This document shows positions 18,364 through 26,867 of a stretch of 64,000 nt of DNA, one piece after another. Below the pieces are notes generated by a model. It saw only the letters and a list, made by a program, of their open reading frames with translations, had not been told where the DNA came from and made no database searches. The position numbers were made by a program, and so were the translations under genes. Positions within the stretch are counted from its first letter, which is position 1. Each line of letters starts with the position of its first letter. Origin of the DNA: Rothia nasimurium (lineage in GTDB: Bacteria; Actinomycetota; Actinomycetes; Actinomycetales; Micrococcaceae); NCBI RefSeq assembly GCF_928391935.1, contig NZ_CAKMTD010000007.1, positions 40,909 to 104,908 on the forward strand, read 5' to 3'.

Positions 18364-20184
18364 ATGGCACCGAAGAACATTTCTGACGCCGAAGATAAGA
18401 TCAGCCTCAGCCGGGAGGAAGCTAAGGCCGTGCGCCGCCGCTCCCTTGCCCTCCTACTCGACGTCCTCAAGCCGGTCCGGGCCCACCTGGTGCTGACGGT
18501 GGTGCTGGTCGTCCTGGCAACGGCCCTGACCACGGCCATGCCCTGGCTGATTTCCACCGCCATCAATGAGGCCCTGGCTCCTCTTCTAGCCGGGGATGCC
18601 AATTACGCACTCACCCTGACCGCCCTCTATGCGGGGGCGGCTCTCCTTGCGGGGCTGGCCACCTACGCCAATATCCTGCTGACCTACAAGATTTCGCAGC
18701 AGGTGCTCTATGACCTGCGCCTGCGCATGTTTGAGCACGCCCAGAAACTCTCGGTTGGTTTTCACGACACCTACACCTCCGGCCGCGTGATTTCCCGTCT
18801 GACCAGTGACCTTGATACGATCCGCCAGTTCCTGGACTCCGGCCTGTCAGAGCTGGCTGCCATGCTGCTCTCCATCGTGTTCACGGTGATAGCACTCTTC
18901 ATCATGGACTGGCGGGCGGGCCTGGCCCTTTTCATCATCATGCTCCCGGTGGCCTGGCTGACCCGCTGGTTCCGGCGTGAATCCGAACTGGCCTACCGGG
19001 CGACCCGGGTCGCCTCTGCCCGTATCATCTCCCGCTTTTCTGAGACCTTTACCGGGTTGAGGGCTGTCAAGGCCTTCTCCGCTGAAGCCCCCGCCCGCGC
19101 CGCCTACGCGGATACGGCTGAGGAGTACCGGGTGAGGGTCATGCAGTCCATCAAGGTCTTTGGCACCTACACCCCCGTGCTGCAGGCCCTCGGTAATACC
19201 TTTGTGGCAATTGTGCTGGTCATTGGTGGCTACTCAATTCTGGGTGGCACCATGCAGGCCGGTACCCTGCTGGCCCTGGTGATTTACTCCAACCGGGTCT
19301 TTGAGCCGATTTTCATGCTCACCGACTACTACAACCTCTTCCAGTCGGCGGTCTCTGCCCTGGAAAAAGTTTCGGGTTTCCTGGCTGAGGAGCCCGAGGT
19401 CGCAGAACCTGCTGTGCCTGCCCGACGCGAGCGTCCGGCGTCCGGCCATCTGGTCTTTGAGGGGGTTGAGTTTGAGTATGTGGCAGGACGCCCCGCTCTG
19501 CACCGCCTGAACACTGAGGTACCTGCCGGGCAGCGTCTGGCCCTGGTGGGGGCGACGGGTGCCGGTAAGTCCACGATCGCTAAGCTGGTGGCCCGTTTCT
19601 ACGATGTCACGGCCGGTTCCCTGCGCCTGGACGGGGTGGATCTGCGCGATCTGAGCGATGAGCAGTTGCGCCGGGAGGTGGTCATGGTGACCCAGGAGGC
19701 CTTCCTCTTCAAGGGAAGCGTGGCCGATAATATCCGGCTGGGCAACCCGGCGGCCAGTGATGAGGAGGTCTTCGAGGCGGCCCGTAAGGTGGGGGCCTAC
19801 GACTTCATCATGGGCCTGCCCCAGGGCTTTGACACCAACCTGGCGACGCGCGGCGGGAGGGTGTCGGCGGGCCAGCGGCAGCTGATTTCCTTTGCCCGGG
19901 CCTTCCTGGCTGACCCGGCCGTCCTCATTCTCGATGAGGCCACCGCCTCGCTCGATATTCCCACCGAGAAGCTGGTGCAGCGGGGTCTGGAGTCCCTGCT
20001 GGCAGGCCGCACCTCCCTGGTTATTGCCCACCGCCTCTCGACGGTGCTGACCGCCGACCGGGTACTGGTCGTGGCCGACGGCAGGGTGGTTGAAGACGGC
20101 TCCCCCACCGATCTCGTCAGCCAGGGCGGCAGGTTCGCCCAGATGGTCACAGCCTGGGAAGAGAACAACTCGACCGGCGAATAA
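18364..20184 (+). CDS. Heterodimeric ABC exporter, catalytic subunit
   Basis: 606 residues, starting four bases after the stop of its partner. Six membrane segments (about 35-320) precede an ATPase domain with Walker A GATGAGKST, Walker B VLILDEATASLD (intact catalytic Glu), H-loop IAHRLST and the less usual signature RVSAGQRQL. With the partner's Asp-substituted Walker B this gives one consensus and one degenerate ATP site, as in known asymmetric exporters. No terminator is obvious after 20184; the next element is the tRNA promoter. Confidence 0.9.
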   Translation: MAPKNISDAEDKISLSREEAKAVRRRSLALLLDVLKPVRAHLVLTVVLVVLATALTTAMPWLISTAINEALAPLLAGDANYALTLTALYAGAALLAGLATYANILLTYKISQQVLYDLRLRMFEHAQKLSVGFHDTYTSGRVISRLTSDLDTIRQFLDSGLSELAAMLLSIVFTVIALFIMDWRAGLALFIIMLPVAWLTRWFRRESELAYRATRVASARIISRFSETFTGLRAVKAFSAEAPARAAYADTAEEYRVRVMQSIKVFGTYTPVLQALGNTFVAIVLVIGGYSILGGTMQAGTLLALVIYSNRVFEPIFMLTDYYNLFQSAVSALEKVSGFLAEEPEVAEPAVPARRERPASGHLVFEGVEFEYVAGRPALHRLNTEVPAGQRLALVGATGAGKSTIAKLVARFYDVTAGSLRLDGVDLRDLSDEQLRREVVMVTQEAFLFKGSVADNIRLGNPAASDEEVFEAARKVGAYDFIMGLPQGFDTNLATRGGRVSAGQRQLISFARAFLADPAVLILDEATASLDIPTEKLVQRGLESLLAGRTSLVIAHRLSTVLTADRVLVVADGRVVEDGSPTDLVSQGGRFAQMVTAWEENNSTGE

Positions 20185-20302
20185 GATCTATTGTTACCGC
20201 CCTAGGGTTGCCCCTCTTGGCAAACCCTGCGATGTTGGCTTACGGTAGACAGTAGCAACGCTGGTCAACGGCGCCCAGCGGTGCCTTACTTTCTCTTGCA
20301 AT

Positions 20303-20332
20303 TTGGCAGGCTCCACCCCTGCACGTTATACT
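20303..20332 (+). promoter_or_regulatory. tRNA-Pro promoter
   Basis: TTGGCA (20303-20308, 5/6) and TATACT (20327-20332, 5/6) with 18-bp spacing, ending 35 bp before the mature tRNA 5' end. The strongest sigma-70-type match in the window. Confidence 0.75.
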
Positions 20333-20367
20333 TGAGAGGTTGTTGGTACCGCAGGGTATCACCACAT

Positions 20368-20444
20368 CGGGATGTGGCGCAGCTTGGTAGCGCGCGTCGT
20401 TCGGGACGACGAGGCCGCAGGTTCAAATCCTGTCATCCCGACCA
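20368..20444 (+). tRNA. tRNA-Pro (anticodon CGG)
   Basis: 77 nt with encoded CCA. Acceptor arms CGGGATG and CATCCCG pair perfectly with discriminator A. The anticodon stem CGTCG/CGACG holds the loop TTCGGGA, giving anticodon CGG, which reads CCG. The T arm contains GGTTCAAATCC, and the D loop contains AGCTTGGTAGC. Confidence 0.97.
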
Positions 20445-20447
20445 AGC

Positions 20448-20482
20448 AAACCGCCTCTGGCTCTAGCCGGGGGCGGTTTTTC
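20448..20482 (+). terminator. Terminator of tRNA-Pro
   Basis: AACCGCC (20449-20455) pairs with GGCGGTT (20472-20478), followed by TTTTTCT. Confidence 0.8.
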
Positions 20483-20505
20483 TATGCCCCGCGCCTGGGG
20501 CAAGT

Positions 20506-20562
20506 GTGCCGGAAACCTTCATATGTAACGGCTTTAACGGAACATATGAAGTTTTCCGGCAC
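20506..20562. repeat. Long imperfect palindrome between tRNA-Pro and the reductase gene
   Basis: 21-base arms (20506-20526 and 20542-20562) running from GTGCCGG to CCGGCAC pair with one mismatch around a 15-base loop that itself contains AACGG twice. No T tract follows and the tRNA already has its own terminator, so it is not an ordinary terminator. Each arm also contains CATATG. Confidence 0.75.
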
Positions 20563-20608
20563 ATCTGCTTTTCCAGCGGAAGGCCCTGGCCGTAACATAC
20601 CGAAAAAT

Positions 20609-20642
20609 TTACTTGCTCTGTAAAGTTTTACGGGGTTATAGT
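20609..20642 (+). promoter_or_regulatory. Promoter with overlapping palindromic operators for the reductase gene
   Basis: TTAC-N7-GTAA (20609-20623) overlaps a second palindrome GTAAA-GT-TTTAC (20620-20631). Both overlie a likely promoter, TTGCTC (20613-20618) with TATAGT (20637-20642) at 18 bp. Small redox-sensing MarR/DUF24-type repressors often control flavin reductases through sites of this kind; which regulator binds is unknown and none is encoded nearby. Confidence 0.45.
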
Positions 20643-20676
20643 TATTGACAAAAGTTACAGAACTGAAAGGAAAATC

Positions 20677-21237
20677 ATGGCATCCCAGGTACTCATCATC
20701 TCAGGCTCCGACCGCGTCGGCTCCTTCAACACCCAGCTCGCCCAGCAGCTGGCCACTGCCCTAACCGCAGCAGGCCAGCCTGCAGAAGTCTACGACTACT
20801 CCGATATCCCCCTGCTCAGCCAGAACAGCGAGTTCCCCACCCCGGCCTCCGTCGAAAAGCTCCGCGCCGACATCGGGGCTGCGTCCGGCCTCATCATCGT
20901 CTCCCCCGAATACAACGGCTCCTACCCTGCCCGCCTCAAGAACCTCATCGACTGGGCCTCCCGCGCCGTCGTTGCCGGGGATAAGGACACCCCCACCGTT
21001 CTCAACGGCAAGAAGGTCGGTATCGCCTCGGTGGCCAACTCCACCTACGGCAAGTTCGTGCGCGAGCACCTGCGTCACCTGGTTCCCTACGTTCGTGCCA
21101 ACCTGATGGAGGGCGAGGGCCTGGGCGTCCGCATCCCCGGCGAGGCCTGGGGCACCGGCAAGCTAGAACTGGACGAAGAGCAGCAGAAGAACGTCGATCA
21201 GTTCGTCGCTGACTACCTGAAGTTCCTGGCCGACTAA
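20677..21237 (+). CDS. NADPH-dependent FMN reductase / quinone reductase
   Basis: 186 residues of the flavodoxin-like NAD(P)H-dependent reductase family (ChrR/azoreductase type). The FMN phosphate loop ISGSDRVGSFNTQLA is at the N-terminus and the flavin-contacting SPEYNGSYPARLKNLIDW at about 73-90. Family members reduce quinones, chromate or azo dyes by two electrons and protect against redox cycling. AAAGGA (20666-20671) precedes ATG 20677. It is monocistronic, with its own palindrome-rich promoter and a terminator. Confidence 0.88.
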   Translation: MASQVLIISGSDRVGSFNTQLAQQLATALTAAGQPAEVYDYSDIPLLSQNSEFPTPASVEKLRADIGAASGLIIVSPEYNGSYPARLKNLIDWASRAVVAGDKDTPTVLNGKKVGIASVANSTYGKFVREHLRHLVPYVRANLMEGEGLGVRIPGEAWGTGKLELDEEQQKNVDQFVADYLKFLAD

Positions 21238-21251
21238 TCACCTGAACTCAA

Positions 21252-21291
21252 AAAAAATTGGGGCCTCCCTGGCACACAGGGAGGCCCTTTT
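21252..21291. terminator. Bidirectional terminator
   Basis: GGGCCTCCCTG / CAGGGAGGCCC stem with A tract on the left and TTTT on the right, between two convergent genes (reductase and MMPL transporter). Confidence 0.88.
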
Positions 21292-21327
21292 GCATGGGTT
21301 TCAGCAGTTCGGCTCAGCGAGCTAGAT

Positions 21328-23442
21328 TCAGCGGGAGAGCTTCGAGGGCCACCAGATTTTCTTGCCGGTATCTTCCACGAGGGCGGGTATCAGCAGGGCT
21401 CGCACTACGGTGGCGTCGAGCAGTACGCCAAAAGCGACGATGAAGGCGAGCTGGGCCAGGAAGATGAGCGGGATGACGCCCAGGGCAGCGAAGGTTGCCG
21501 CAAGCACGATTCCTGCGGACGTGATGACCCCGCCGGTTGCCACCAGCGCCGTTCGTAGGCCCTGTTCGGTCCCCTGATGTAGAGCTTCTTCCCGCACGCG
21601 GGTCATCAGGAAGATGGTGTAGTCGATCCCCAGAGCGACCAGGAATACGAAACCGTAGAGAGGTACAGTGGGGTCGGCACCGGGGAAGTTGAACACGTGG
21701 TTAAAGACCAGGGCCGAAACGCCCAGGGCAGTGAGGTACGACAGCACCGTGGCAGCCACCAGCATCAGCGGGGCCAGAATCGAGCGCAGCAGAACCATCA
21801 GAATCAGGGTGATAACAACAAGCACCACCGGGATGATGAGGGCGCGGTCGCGCTGGGCACTATCGATGGTATCGAGGGCGGACGCGGTCGTCCCGCCAAC
21901 CAGCGAGCCGGGAGCGGCGCTGGCAAGGCTCTCGCGCATCTGGCGCACAGTCTCTTCTGCCTGCGGTGAGTCGGCGGGGTCAGCCAGAGTCACCTGGAGC
22001 ATGACGCGCCCCTCAACTTCAGTGGGGGCAATACCGGCAAAAACCGGCGGAACTGACTCAGCTGAAGCGCCCACCGGCACGGTGCCAGCGGGTGACTCCT
22101 GGGCAACCGCGGCAATAGAGCTTACTCCATCTAGCCCGTCGAGGGCAGCCACTGCGGTATCTTGCTCGGCAGCAGGCACAATTACATTTGCCGGGGAGCC
22201 TGAGCCACCGGGGAAGTGTTCAGCCAGCACATTCTGGCCGTCCCGTGCCTGGGACTGCCCCAGCACCAGGTCAGACTGGCGCACCCCGTCAGCCTGGAAA
22301 GTCGCAGAAAAGCCTGCGAAGATAGCCAGCGCCAGAGCCGTGACCAGCCAGACTGTGCGGGGCTTGCCCGACACGAAAGCCGCAATTTTTGCCCAGAAGC
22401 CGGCTGAGGCGTCCTTAACCTCAGCGGAATAGCGGGGACGGGCAGGCCAGAAGGCAACCCTGCCCAGCAGGGCCAGGACGGCGGGCAGGAAGGTCAGCGA
22501 GGCCAGCATAGACAGCACGATGCCGGTAGCTGCCACGGGCCCCAGGGCCTTGTTCGACGACAGCTCAGAGAGCAGCAGACACAGCAGGCCCGCAATCACC
22601 GTACCGCCGGAAGCCAGAATCGGCTCAAGGGAGCCGCGCCAGGCAACCCGGGTTGCCTCCCAGCGCGAAACGTACTGGGTGAGGGCCTCACGGTAGCGGG
22701 CTACATAGAGCAGGGAGTAGTCGGTTGCAGCACCAACCACTAGAATCAGCAGGATTCCCTGCACCTGGCCGTTGATCATGACCCAGCCGGCATTCGCCAT
22801 GTGCCAGATAACGAAGATAGCGCCAGAGAGGGCAACCATCGAACTGGTCAGCACGATAATGGGCAGCAGGGGCGAGCGGTAGACCACCAGCAGAATCACG
22901 AAGACCACAATCAGGGCAACTGCCAGCAGGATGCCGTCGATACCGCCAAATGCCTCAACCAGGTCGGCCGAGAAGCCAGCCGGGCCGGTTACGTAGCCGG
23001 TGAGGCCGTCGGGGGCCTGGGTTATCTCGGCGCGGATGTTATCGACAACGGTTCGGGTCTCCTGGTCGGTGGAGATGGGCAGAATGAGCTCCGCTGCCCG
23101 GCCGTCCTCTGAGTAAATGACGGGAGAGCTTTCACCGGTGAAAGTGCCGGACGCCGCCAGCTGGCCGGTGAGACCCTCTAGGTAGGTGCGGTGGGCATCG
23201 GTGAGGGAACCGTTAGCTTCAAAGACAAGAATTGCGGGCACCGCGTCGGTGCCCAGGAAGTCACCCTGCTGCTCTACCACCTGGGTGGATTCAGCAGAGG
23301 CTGGCAGAAAGTCAGTCTGGGAGTTGGTTGAGACCTCGGAGATTTTTCCAAAGTAGGGCCCGCCGATACCCGCCACAGCCAGCCAGGTCAGGGTCAAAAC
23401 AGCTGCTATCAATACCCGCAGCCAGGTGGTTCCTTGTTTCAT
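21328..23442 (-). CDS. MMPL-family transporter
   Basis: 704 residues with RND symmetry: one N-terminal membrane segment, an extracytoplasmic domain (about 35-165), a block of five to six segments, a second extracytoplasmic domain and a final block. The end of each half carries conserved proton-relay regions (GAATDYSLLYVARYRE and ALGIDYTIFLMTRVREE). MMPL proteins export lipids, glycolipids or drugs. AGGAG lies 4 bases before ATG 23442. Its gene starts 19 bp after the DUF418-like gene, so the two form an operon. A second, larger MMPL gene is at 32790. Confidence 0.88.
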   Translation of the reverse strand: MKQGTTWLRVLIAAVLTLTWLAVAGIGGPYFGKISEVSTNSQTDFLPASAESTQVVEQQGDFLGTDAVPAILVFEANGSLTDAHRTYLEGLTGQLAASGTFTGESSPVIYSEDGRAAELILPISTDQETRTVVDNIRAEITQAPDGLTGYVTGPAGFSADLVEAFGGIDGILLAVALIVVFVILLVVYRSPLLPIIVLTSSMVALSGAIFVIWHMANAGWVMINGQVQGILLILVVGAATDYSLLYVARYREALTQYVSRWEATRVAWRGSLEPILASGGTVIAGLLCLLLSELSSNKALGPVAATGIVLSMLASLTFLPAVLALLGRVAFWPARPRYSAEVKDASAGFWAKIAAFVSGKPRTVWLVTALALAIFAGFSATFQADGVRQSDLVLGQSQARDGQNVLAEHFPGGSGSPANVIVPAAEQDTAVAALDGLDGVSSIAAVAQESPAGTVPVGASAESVPPVFAGIAPTEVEGRVMLQVTLADPADSPQAEETVRQMRESLASAAPGSLVGGTTASALDTIDSAQRDRALIIPVVLVVITLILMVLLRSILAPLMLVAATVLSYLTALGVSALVFNHVFNFPGADPTVPLYGFVFLVALGIDYTIFLMTRVREEALHQGTEQGLRTALVATGGVITSAGIVLAATFAALGVIPLIFLAQLAFIVAFGVLLDATVVRALLIPALVEDTGKKIWWPSKLSR

Positions 23443-23461
23443 GGGGCTCCTAGATTCGTTG

Positions 23462-24475
23462 TTAGCCCCTGCCGGTCAGCAGGGCCAAAATCGTTTCAAG
23501 CGGGCCCCGGTAGAGGGCCGTCGCCCCCAGGAAATGCCGCCACACCAGGGCAAAAAGGGAAGCCCCGACAACCAGACCTGCCAGCATATACCAGGAGTCA
23601 TCCGAGGCGGGCCAGCCATACCCGGGAGCATAGGCGCTATAGGCAGCCAGCGCAGCAATCTGCAGGACGTAGAGGGTGAGAGTCATGCGCCCTGCATACA
23701 GGACGGGGGCGACCAGCTGCTCCTTGGCCCCCACAGCCCGGGCCAGCAGGCAGCACCAGCCCACCGAAGCCGTCGCCAGCAGGAGGCTGACAGCAATCTC
23801 AATACGGGACACAGAATAGGGCACGAGGGTCAGCCCAGCTGAGGGAAGGTACCAGAACACAGCAGCAAGCGCACCTGTAGCAGCAACCGCAACAGCAGCG
23901 TCCCCAGCGGCTCCCCAGCGTTCCAGCCCAGAAGCCAGAAGAGCACCCACGCAGGCGTAGACCAGCAGGGTCAGCACCTGGTAGTGCTGGCCCGTCACCA
24001 GCCAGTCATAGGCGTAGGACCTCCACCAGCCAGCGGACGCCGCCGCGGCTGCGTCCTGAACAAAATAGGTGGACGCCAGCGGAGCCACCCACCAGGCGGC
24101 CGCACCGATAAGCCCCAAGGCCCAGGCCGGCAAAAAAACAAGCGGGGCAATCACAATAGCCAGCACGCCCAAATACTGAAGCACAATATCAACCTGGGCA
24201 CCCCAGGTACCCAGATACAGCCCCAATGCCACCAGGGCGATTCCCCGAACAACAGAACTTGCAAACAGGGCCGGGAAACTCATCGTCGACGACGAAAACC
24301 GGGCCGCTGCCCCCAGCAAAACCGCGAAGAGGGGGGCCGCCAGAAAATCAGCATAGGCCAGAAGATTAGCTGGCCCGGCGGACGGGGCCGTATGCGCCAC
24401 AAACATGGCCACCAGGGCCACCCAACGGGCCAGGTCAACACCAACAACCCGGTCAGAACTCTGAGCTAAACGCAT
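23462..24475 (-). CDS. DUF418/HGSNAT-like polytopic membrane protein
   Basis: 337 residues and about ten hydrophobic segments. It opens with RVVGVDLARWVALVAMFVAHT, resembling the first segment of DUF1624/HGSNAT-like acyltransferase-type proteins (VDLAR...). It ends with GPLETILALL, the family's C-terminal GPLE motif of DUF418. Start at ATG 24475, with GGAGG 5 bases upstream; an in-frame ATG at 24499 lacks such a site. Function unknown; membrane acyl transfer is possible. Co-transcribed with the MMPL gene. Confidence 0.7.
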   Translation of the reverse strand: MRLAQSSDRVVGVDLARWVALVAMFVAHTAPSAGPANLLAYADFLAAPLFAVLLGAAARFSSSTMSFPALFASSVVRGIALVALGLYLGTWGAQVDIVLQYLGVLAIVIAPLVFLPAWALGLIGAAAWWVAPLASTYFVQDAAAAASAGWWRSYAYDWLVTGQHYQVLTLLVYACVGALLASGLERWGAAGDAAVAVAATGALAAVFWYLPSAGLTLVPYSVSRIEIAVSLLLATASVGWCCLLARAVGAKEQLVAPVLYAGRMTLTLYVLQIAALAAYSAYAPGYGWPASDDSWYMLAGLVVGASLFALVWRHFLGATALYRGPLETILALLTGRG

Positions 24476-24524
24476 GCTGTCCTCCAGCGAACGAGCCAAT
24501 TCCTACCTGCCCTAGCCTAACAGC

Positions 24525-24572
24525 AAAACTCCGCCTGCCTTCCCCCTCTGACGGAGAAAAGCAGGCGGAGTT
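24525..24572 (-). terminator. Terminator of the lutABC operon
   Basis: 12-bp perfect stem AACTCCGCCTGC / GCAGGCGGAGTT, ending in TTTT on the minus strand, 26 bp beyond lutC. Confidence 0.85.
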
Positions 24573-24597
24573 CGGTGCATCAACAGCGGGCTAGAGC

Positions 24598-25239
24598 CTA
24601 CTTGAGGATAATGACGTCCAGGGTACGGGGGCCGTGGACGCCCTCAACGCGGATCAGCTCGATATCTGAGGTTGCTGAAGGACCAGAAATCCAGGTCACC
24701 GGCTTGGTGTAGTCCAGGCGGGAGACGGTTTCAGGGATCAGCTCAACAATGGTGTCCACGGGAACCACGCAGATGTGGTGGTCAGGCACCAGGGTGATGG
24801 CGCGGCGGCCCTCTTCGTCGGAGCTGTTCAGGGCGATAGTGCCGGTTTCAGCGCAGGAGACGGTTGAGGAGGTCACCACAGCGTCGATGGCGTCCAGCTC
24901 ACGCACGGAAAGAGCGCCAGGCTTGTTGGCGTTGCCGGAATCGACGACGCGGGAGCGGGAGGCGGTATCCTCGGGCAGCCAGGCAGGGTTCAGACCGGTG
25001 GGAACCACGTAGCGGGAGGACTTGCCCAGCAGCTCGCCGACGCGATCTGCAATGGTGTCTGCCGTCTCGTGGTAGACGTTGGCCTTGTAGTCGATCAGGC
25101 GGTCAACCAGCATCTCGATGATTTCTTCGAGGTTCTTGTCGCTCTCGCGGCGGTAGTTGCGGATCGGCTCAGCAGGCTGGGGGTTGTCCCAGAGGGAGGC
25201 GCGGATGCGGCCGAGGATTTCTGCTTTGGCATCAGACAT
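24598..25239 (-). CDS. lutC: L-lactate utilisation protein LutC
   Basis: 213 residues, LUD domain (about 60-212) with VVPTGLNPAWLP, DAVVTSSTVSCAETGTI and the C-terminal SATSDIELIRVEGVHGPRTLDVIIL typical of LutC (partly quoted as GVHGPR). It works with LutA and LutB in the oxidation of L-lactate to pyruvate at the membrane. Its ATG overlaps the lutB stop by one base (TAATG), so the two are tightly coupled. Confidence 0.93.
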   Translation of the reverse strand: MSDAKAEILGRIRASLWDNPQPAEPIRNYRRESDKNLEEIIEMLVDRLIDYKANVYHETADTIADRVGELLGKSSRYVVPTGLNPAWLPEDTASRSRVVDSGNANKPGALSVRELDAIDAVVTSSTVSCAETGTIALNSSDEEGRRAITLVPDHHICVVPVDTIVELIPETVSRLDYTKPVTWISGPSATSDIELIRVEGVHGPRTLDVIILK

Positions 25240-26864
25240 TAGTTAGCCTCCTTGGGGGCAATGGGGTTAGCAGTTTCAGCGTTGGCGTGGGCTTCAGCGA
25301 TCTTGGCCTGGTTGGCGGCAATGAGGGCCTGCAGGTCAACCCGCTCACCGCCGACGCGCTTGGGGGCGTCGCCGCGTTCCTTCTTCCACTGGTTACGGAA
25401 GGAGGTCTTGGGGGGCTCGGGGATGTCACGGTACTCGGTCCAGCCGCCGACGATACCGGGAAGCTTGGTGATCTTGCCCTTCTTGCCGGTGATCAGCTTA
25501 GAGGCAGGCAGGCCCTTGGTGGCCAGGGCCATGAGCTTGCCGGAGCTGAAGAGCTTCTTAGCGCCGAACATCATGGCGTCCATCTGGATGTGACGGTCCT
25601 TCTTGCCGCCAGCGAATTCACCCTGGGCTTTCTCGTGGTCAACGGCCTTGCCGCGCAGGTGAACCAGCACGTCGGGGATGTTGATCTTGACGGGGCAGGC
25701 CTCGTAGCAGGCACCGCAGAGGGAGGAGGCGTAGGGCAGGGTGGCGTTGAACTGGTTCTCAATACCGCCCAGCTGGGGGGAGAGGATGGATCCGATGGGG
25801 CCGGGGTAGGTGGAGCCGTAAGCGTGGCCACCTGCGCGTTCGTAGACAGGGCAGACGTTCATGCAGGCTGAGCAACGGATGCAGTGCAGGGCCTGGCGGC
25901 CAACCTGGTCGGCCAGGGCAGCGGTGCGGCCGTTATCCATGAGGATGACATGCAGGTTCTGGGGGCCGTCGCCAGGGGTGACACCGGTCCACATGGAGGT
26001 GTAGGGGTTCATGCGCTCACCGGTGGATGAACGGGGCAGCAGCTGGGTGAAGACCTCAAGGTCCTGGAAGGTGGGCAGGAGCTTCTCGATACCCATGAAG
26101 GTAATCAGGGTGTCGGGCAGGGTCAGGCACATACGGCCGTTACCCTCAGACTCAACGATGGTCATGGTGCCGGTTTCGGCGATACCGAAGTTGACGCCGG
26201 AGATGGCGACCTTGTTGGTCAGGAACTTCTCGCGCAGGCGGAAGCGGGAGGCTTCGGCCAGCTCAGCCGGGTCGTCGGTCAGGTTGGGGTTGACGCCCTC
26301 AATCTTCTTGAGGAAGATGTCGCGAATCTCGGTGCGGTTGCGGTGGATCGCGGGCACCAGGATGTGGGAGGGGCGGTCATTGTCGCCCAGCTGGACGATT
26401 TCTTCTGCCAGGTCAGTCTCGATGGCGTGGATACCGTGCTCTTCGAGGAACTCGTTGAGGCCGGTTTCGGCGGTAGCCATGGACTTAATCTTGTTGACCT
26501 CGGTGACGCCTTCAGCCTTGATCAGCTTGAGGGCGATTTCGTTGGCCTCGTGGGCGTCGCGGGCCCAGTGGACGTGGCCGCCGCGGGCGGTGAAGTTCTT
26601 TTCGAACTCTTCCAGGTAGGTGTCCAGGTTGGCCATGACCTTCTGCTTGATCATGGAACCTGCGGTACGGAGGTCCTGCCAGTCTGGCAGCTCGCTGGTG
26701 ACGTTGGCTCGCTTGGTGCGAATCTTGTGGGTGGCAAAGCCCAGGTTGGCGCGGAGCTGCTCGTTCTGGAGCTCGCGTTCAGCGTATTCGGGGAAGGGCT
26801 CAAATTCGAAGATGTTGCCGACGCCGTGGCGGACCTTGGGCATGCCGAGTGCGGTGGTTGACAT
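25239..26864 (-). CDS. lutB: Iron-sulfur protein LutB of the lactate dehydrogenase complex
   Basis: 541 residues: an N-terminal LUD domain (about 60-300) and a di-cluster ferredoxin region with CIRCSACMNVCPVYERAGGH and CGACYEACPVKINIP (eight Cys for two [4Fe-4S] clusters), then a DUF3390-like tail. The C-terminus has an extra Ala/Glu-rich extension (ALIAANQAKIAEAHANAE). Electron transfer partner of LutA. Three bases separate it from lutA. Confidence 0.95.
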   Translation of the reverse strand: MSTTALGMPKVRHGVGNIFEFEPFPEYAERELQNEQLRANLGFATHKIRTKRANVTSELPDWQDLRTAGSMIKQKVMANLDTYLEEFEKNFTARGGHVHWARDAHEANEIALKLIKAEGVTEVNKIKSMATAETGLNEFLEEHGIHAIETDLAEEIVQLGDNDRPSHILVPAIHRNRTEIRDIFLKKIEGVNPNLTDDPAELAEASRFRLREKFLTNKVAISGVNFGIAETGTMTIVESEGNGRMCLTLPDTLITFMGIEKLLPTFQDLEVFTQLLPRSSTGERMNPYTSMWTGVTPGDGPQNLHVILMDNGRTAALADQVGRQALHCIRCSACMNVCPVYERAGGHAYGSTYPGPIGSILSPQLGGIENQFNATLPYASSLCGACYEACPVKINIPDVLVHLRGKAVDHEKAQGEFAGGKKDRHIQMDAMMFGAKKLFSSGKLMALATKGLPASKLITGKKGKITKLPGIVGGWTEYRDIPEPPKTSFRNQWKKERGDAPKRVGGERVDLQALIAANQAKIAEAHANAETANPIAPKEAN

Positions 26865-26867
26865 GTC

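Noticed and set aside
16425..20184. Frameshifted or inactive ABC transporter because of the Asp in Walker B.
   Set aside because: Both genes are intact, and one degenerate plus one consensus site is the known design of heterodimeric exporters.
20368..20562. tRNA-Pro as attachment site of an integrated element.
   Set aside because: No second copy of the tRNA 3' end and no integrase gene in the window.
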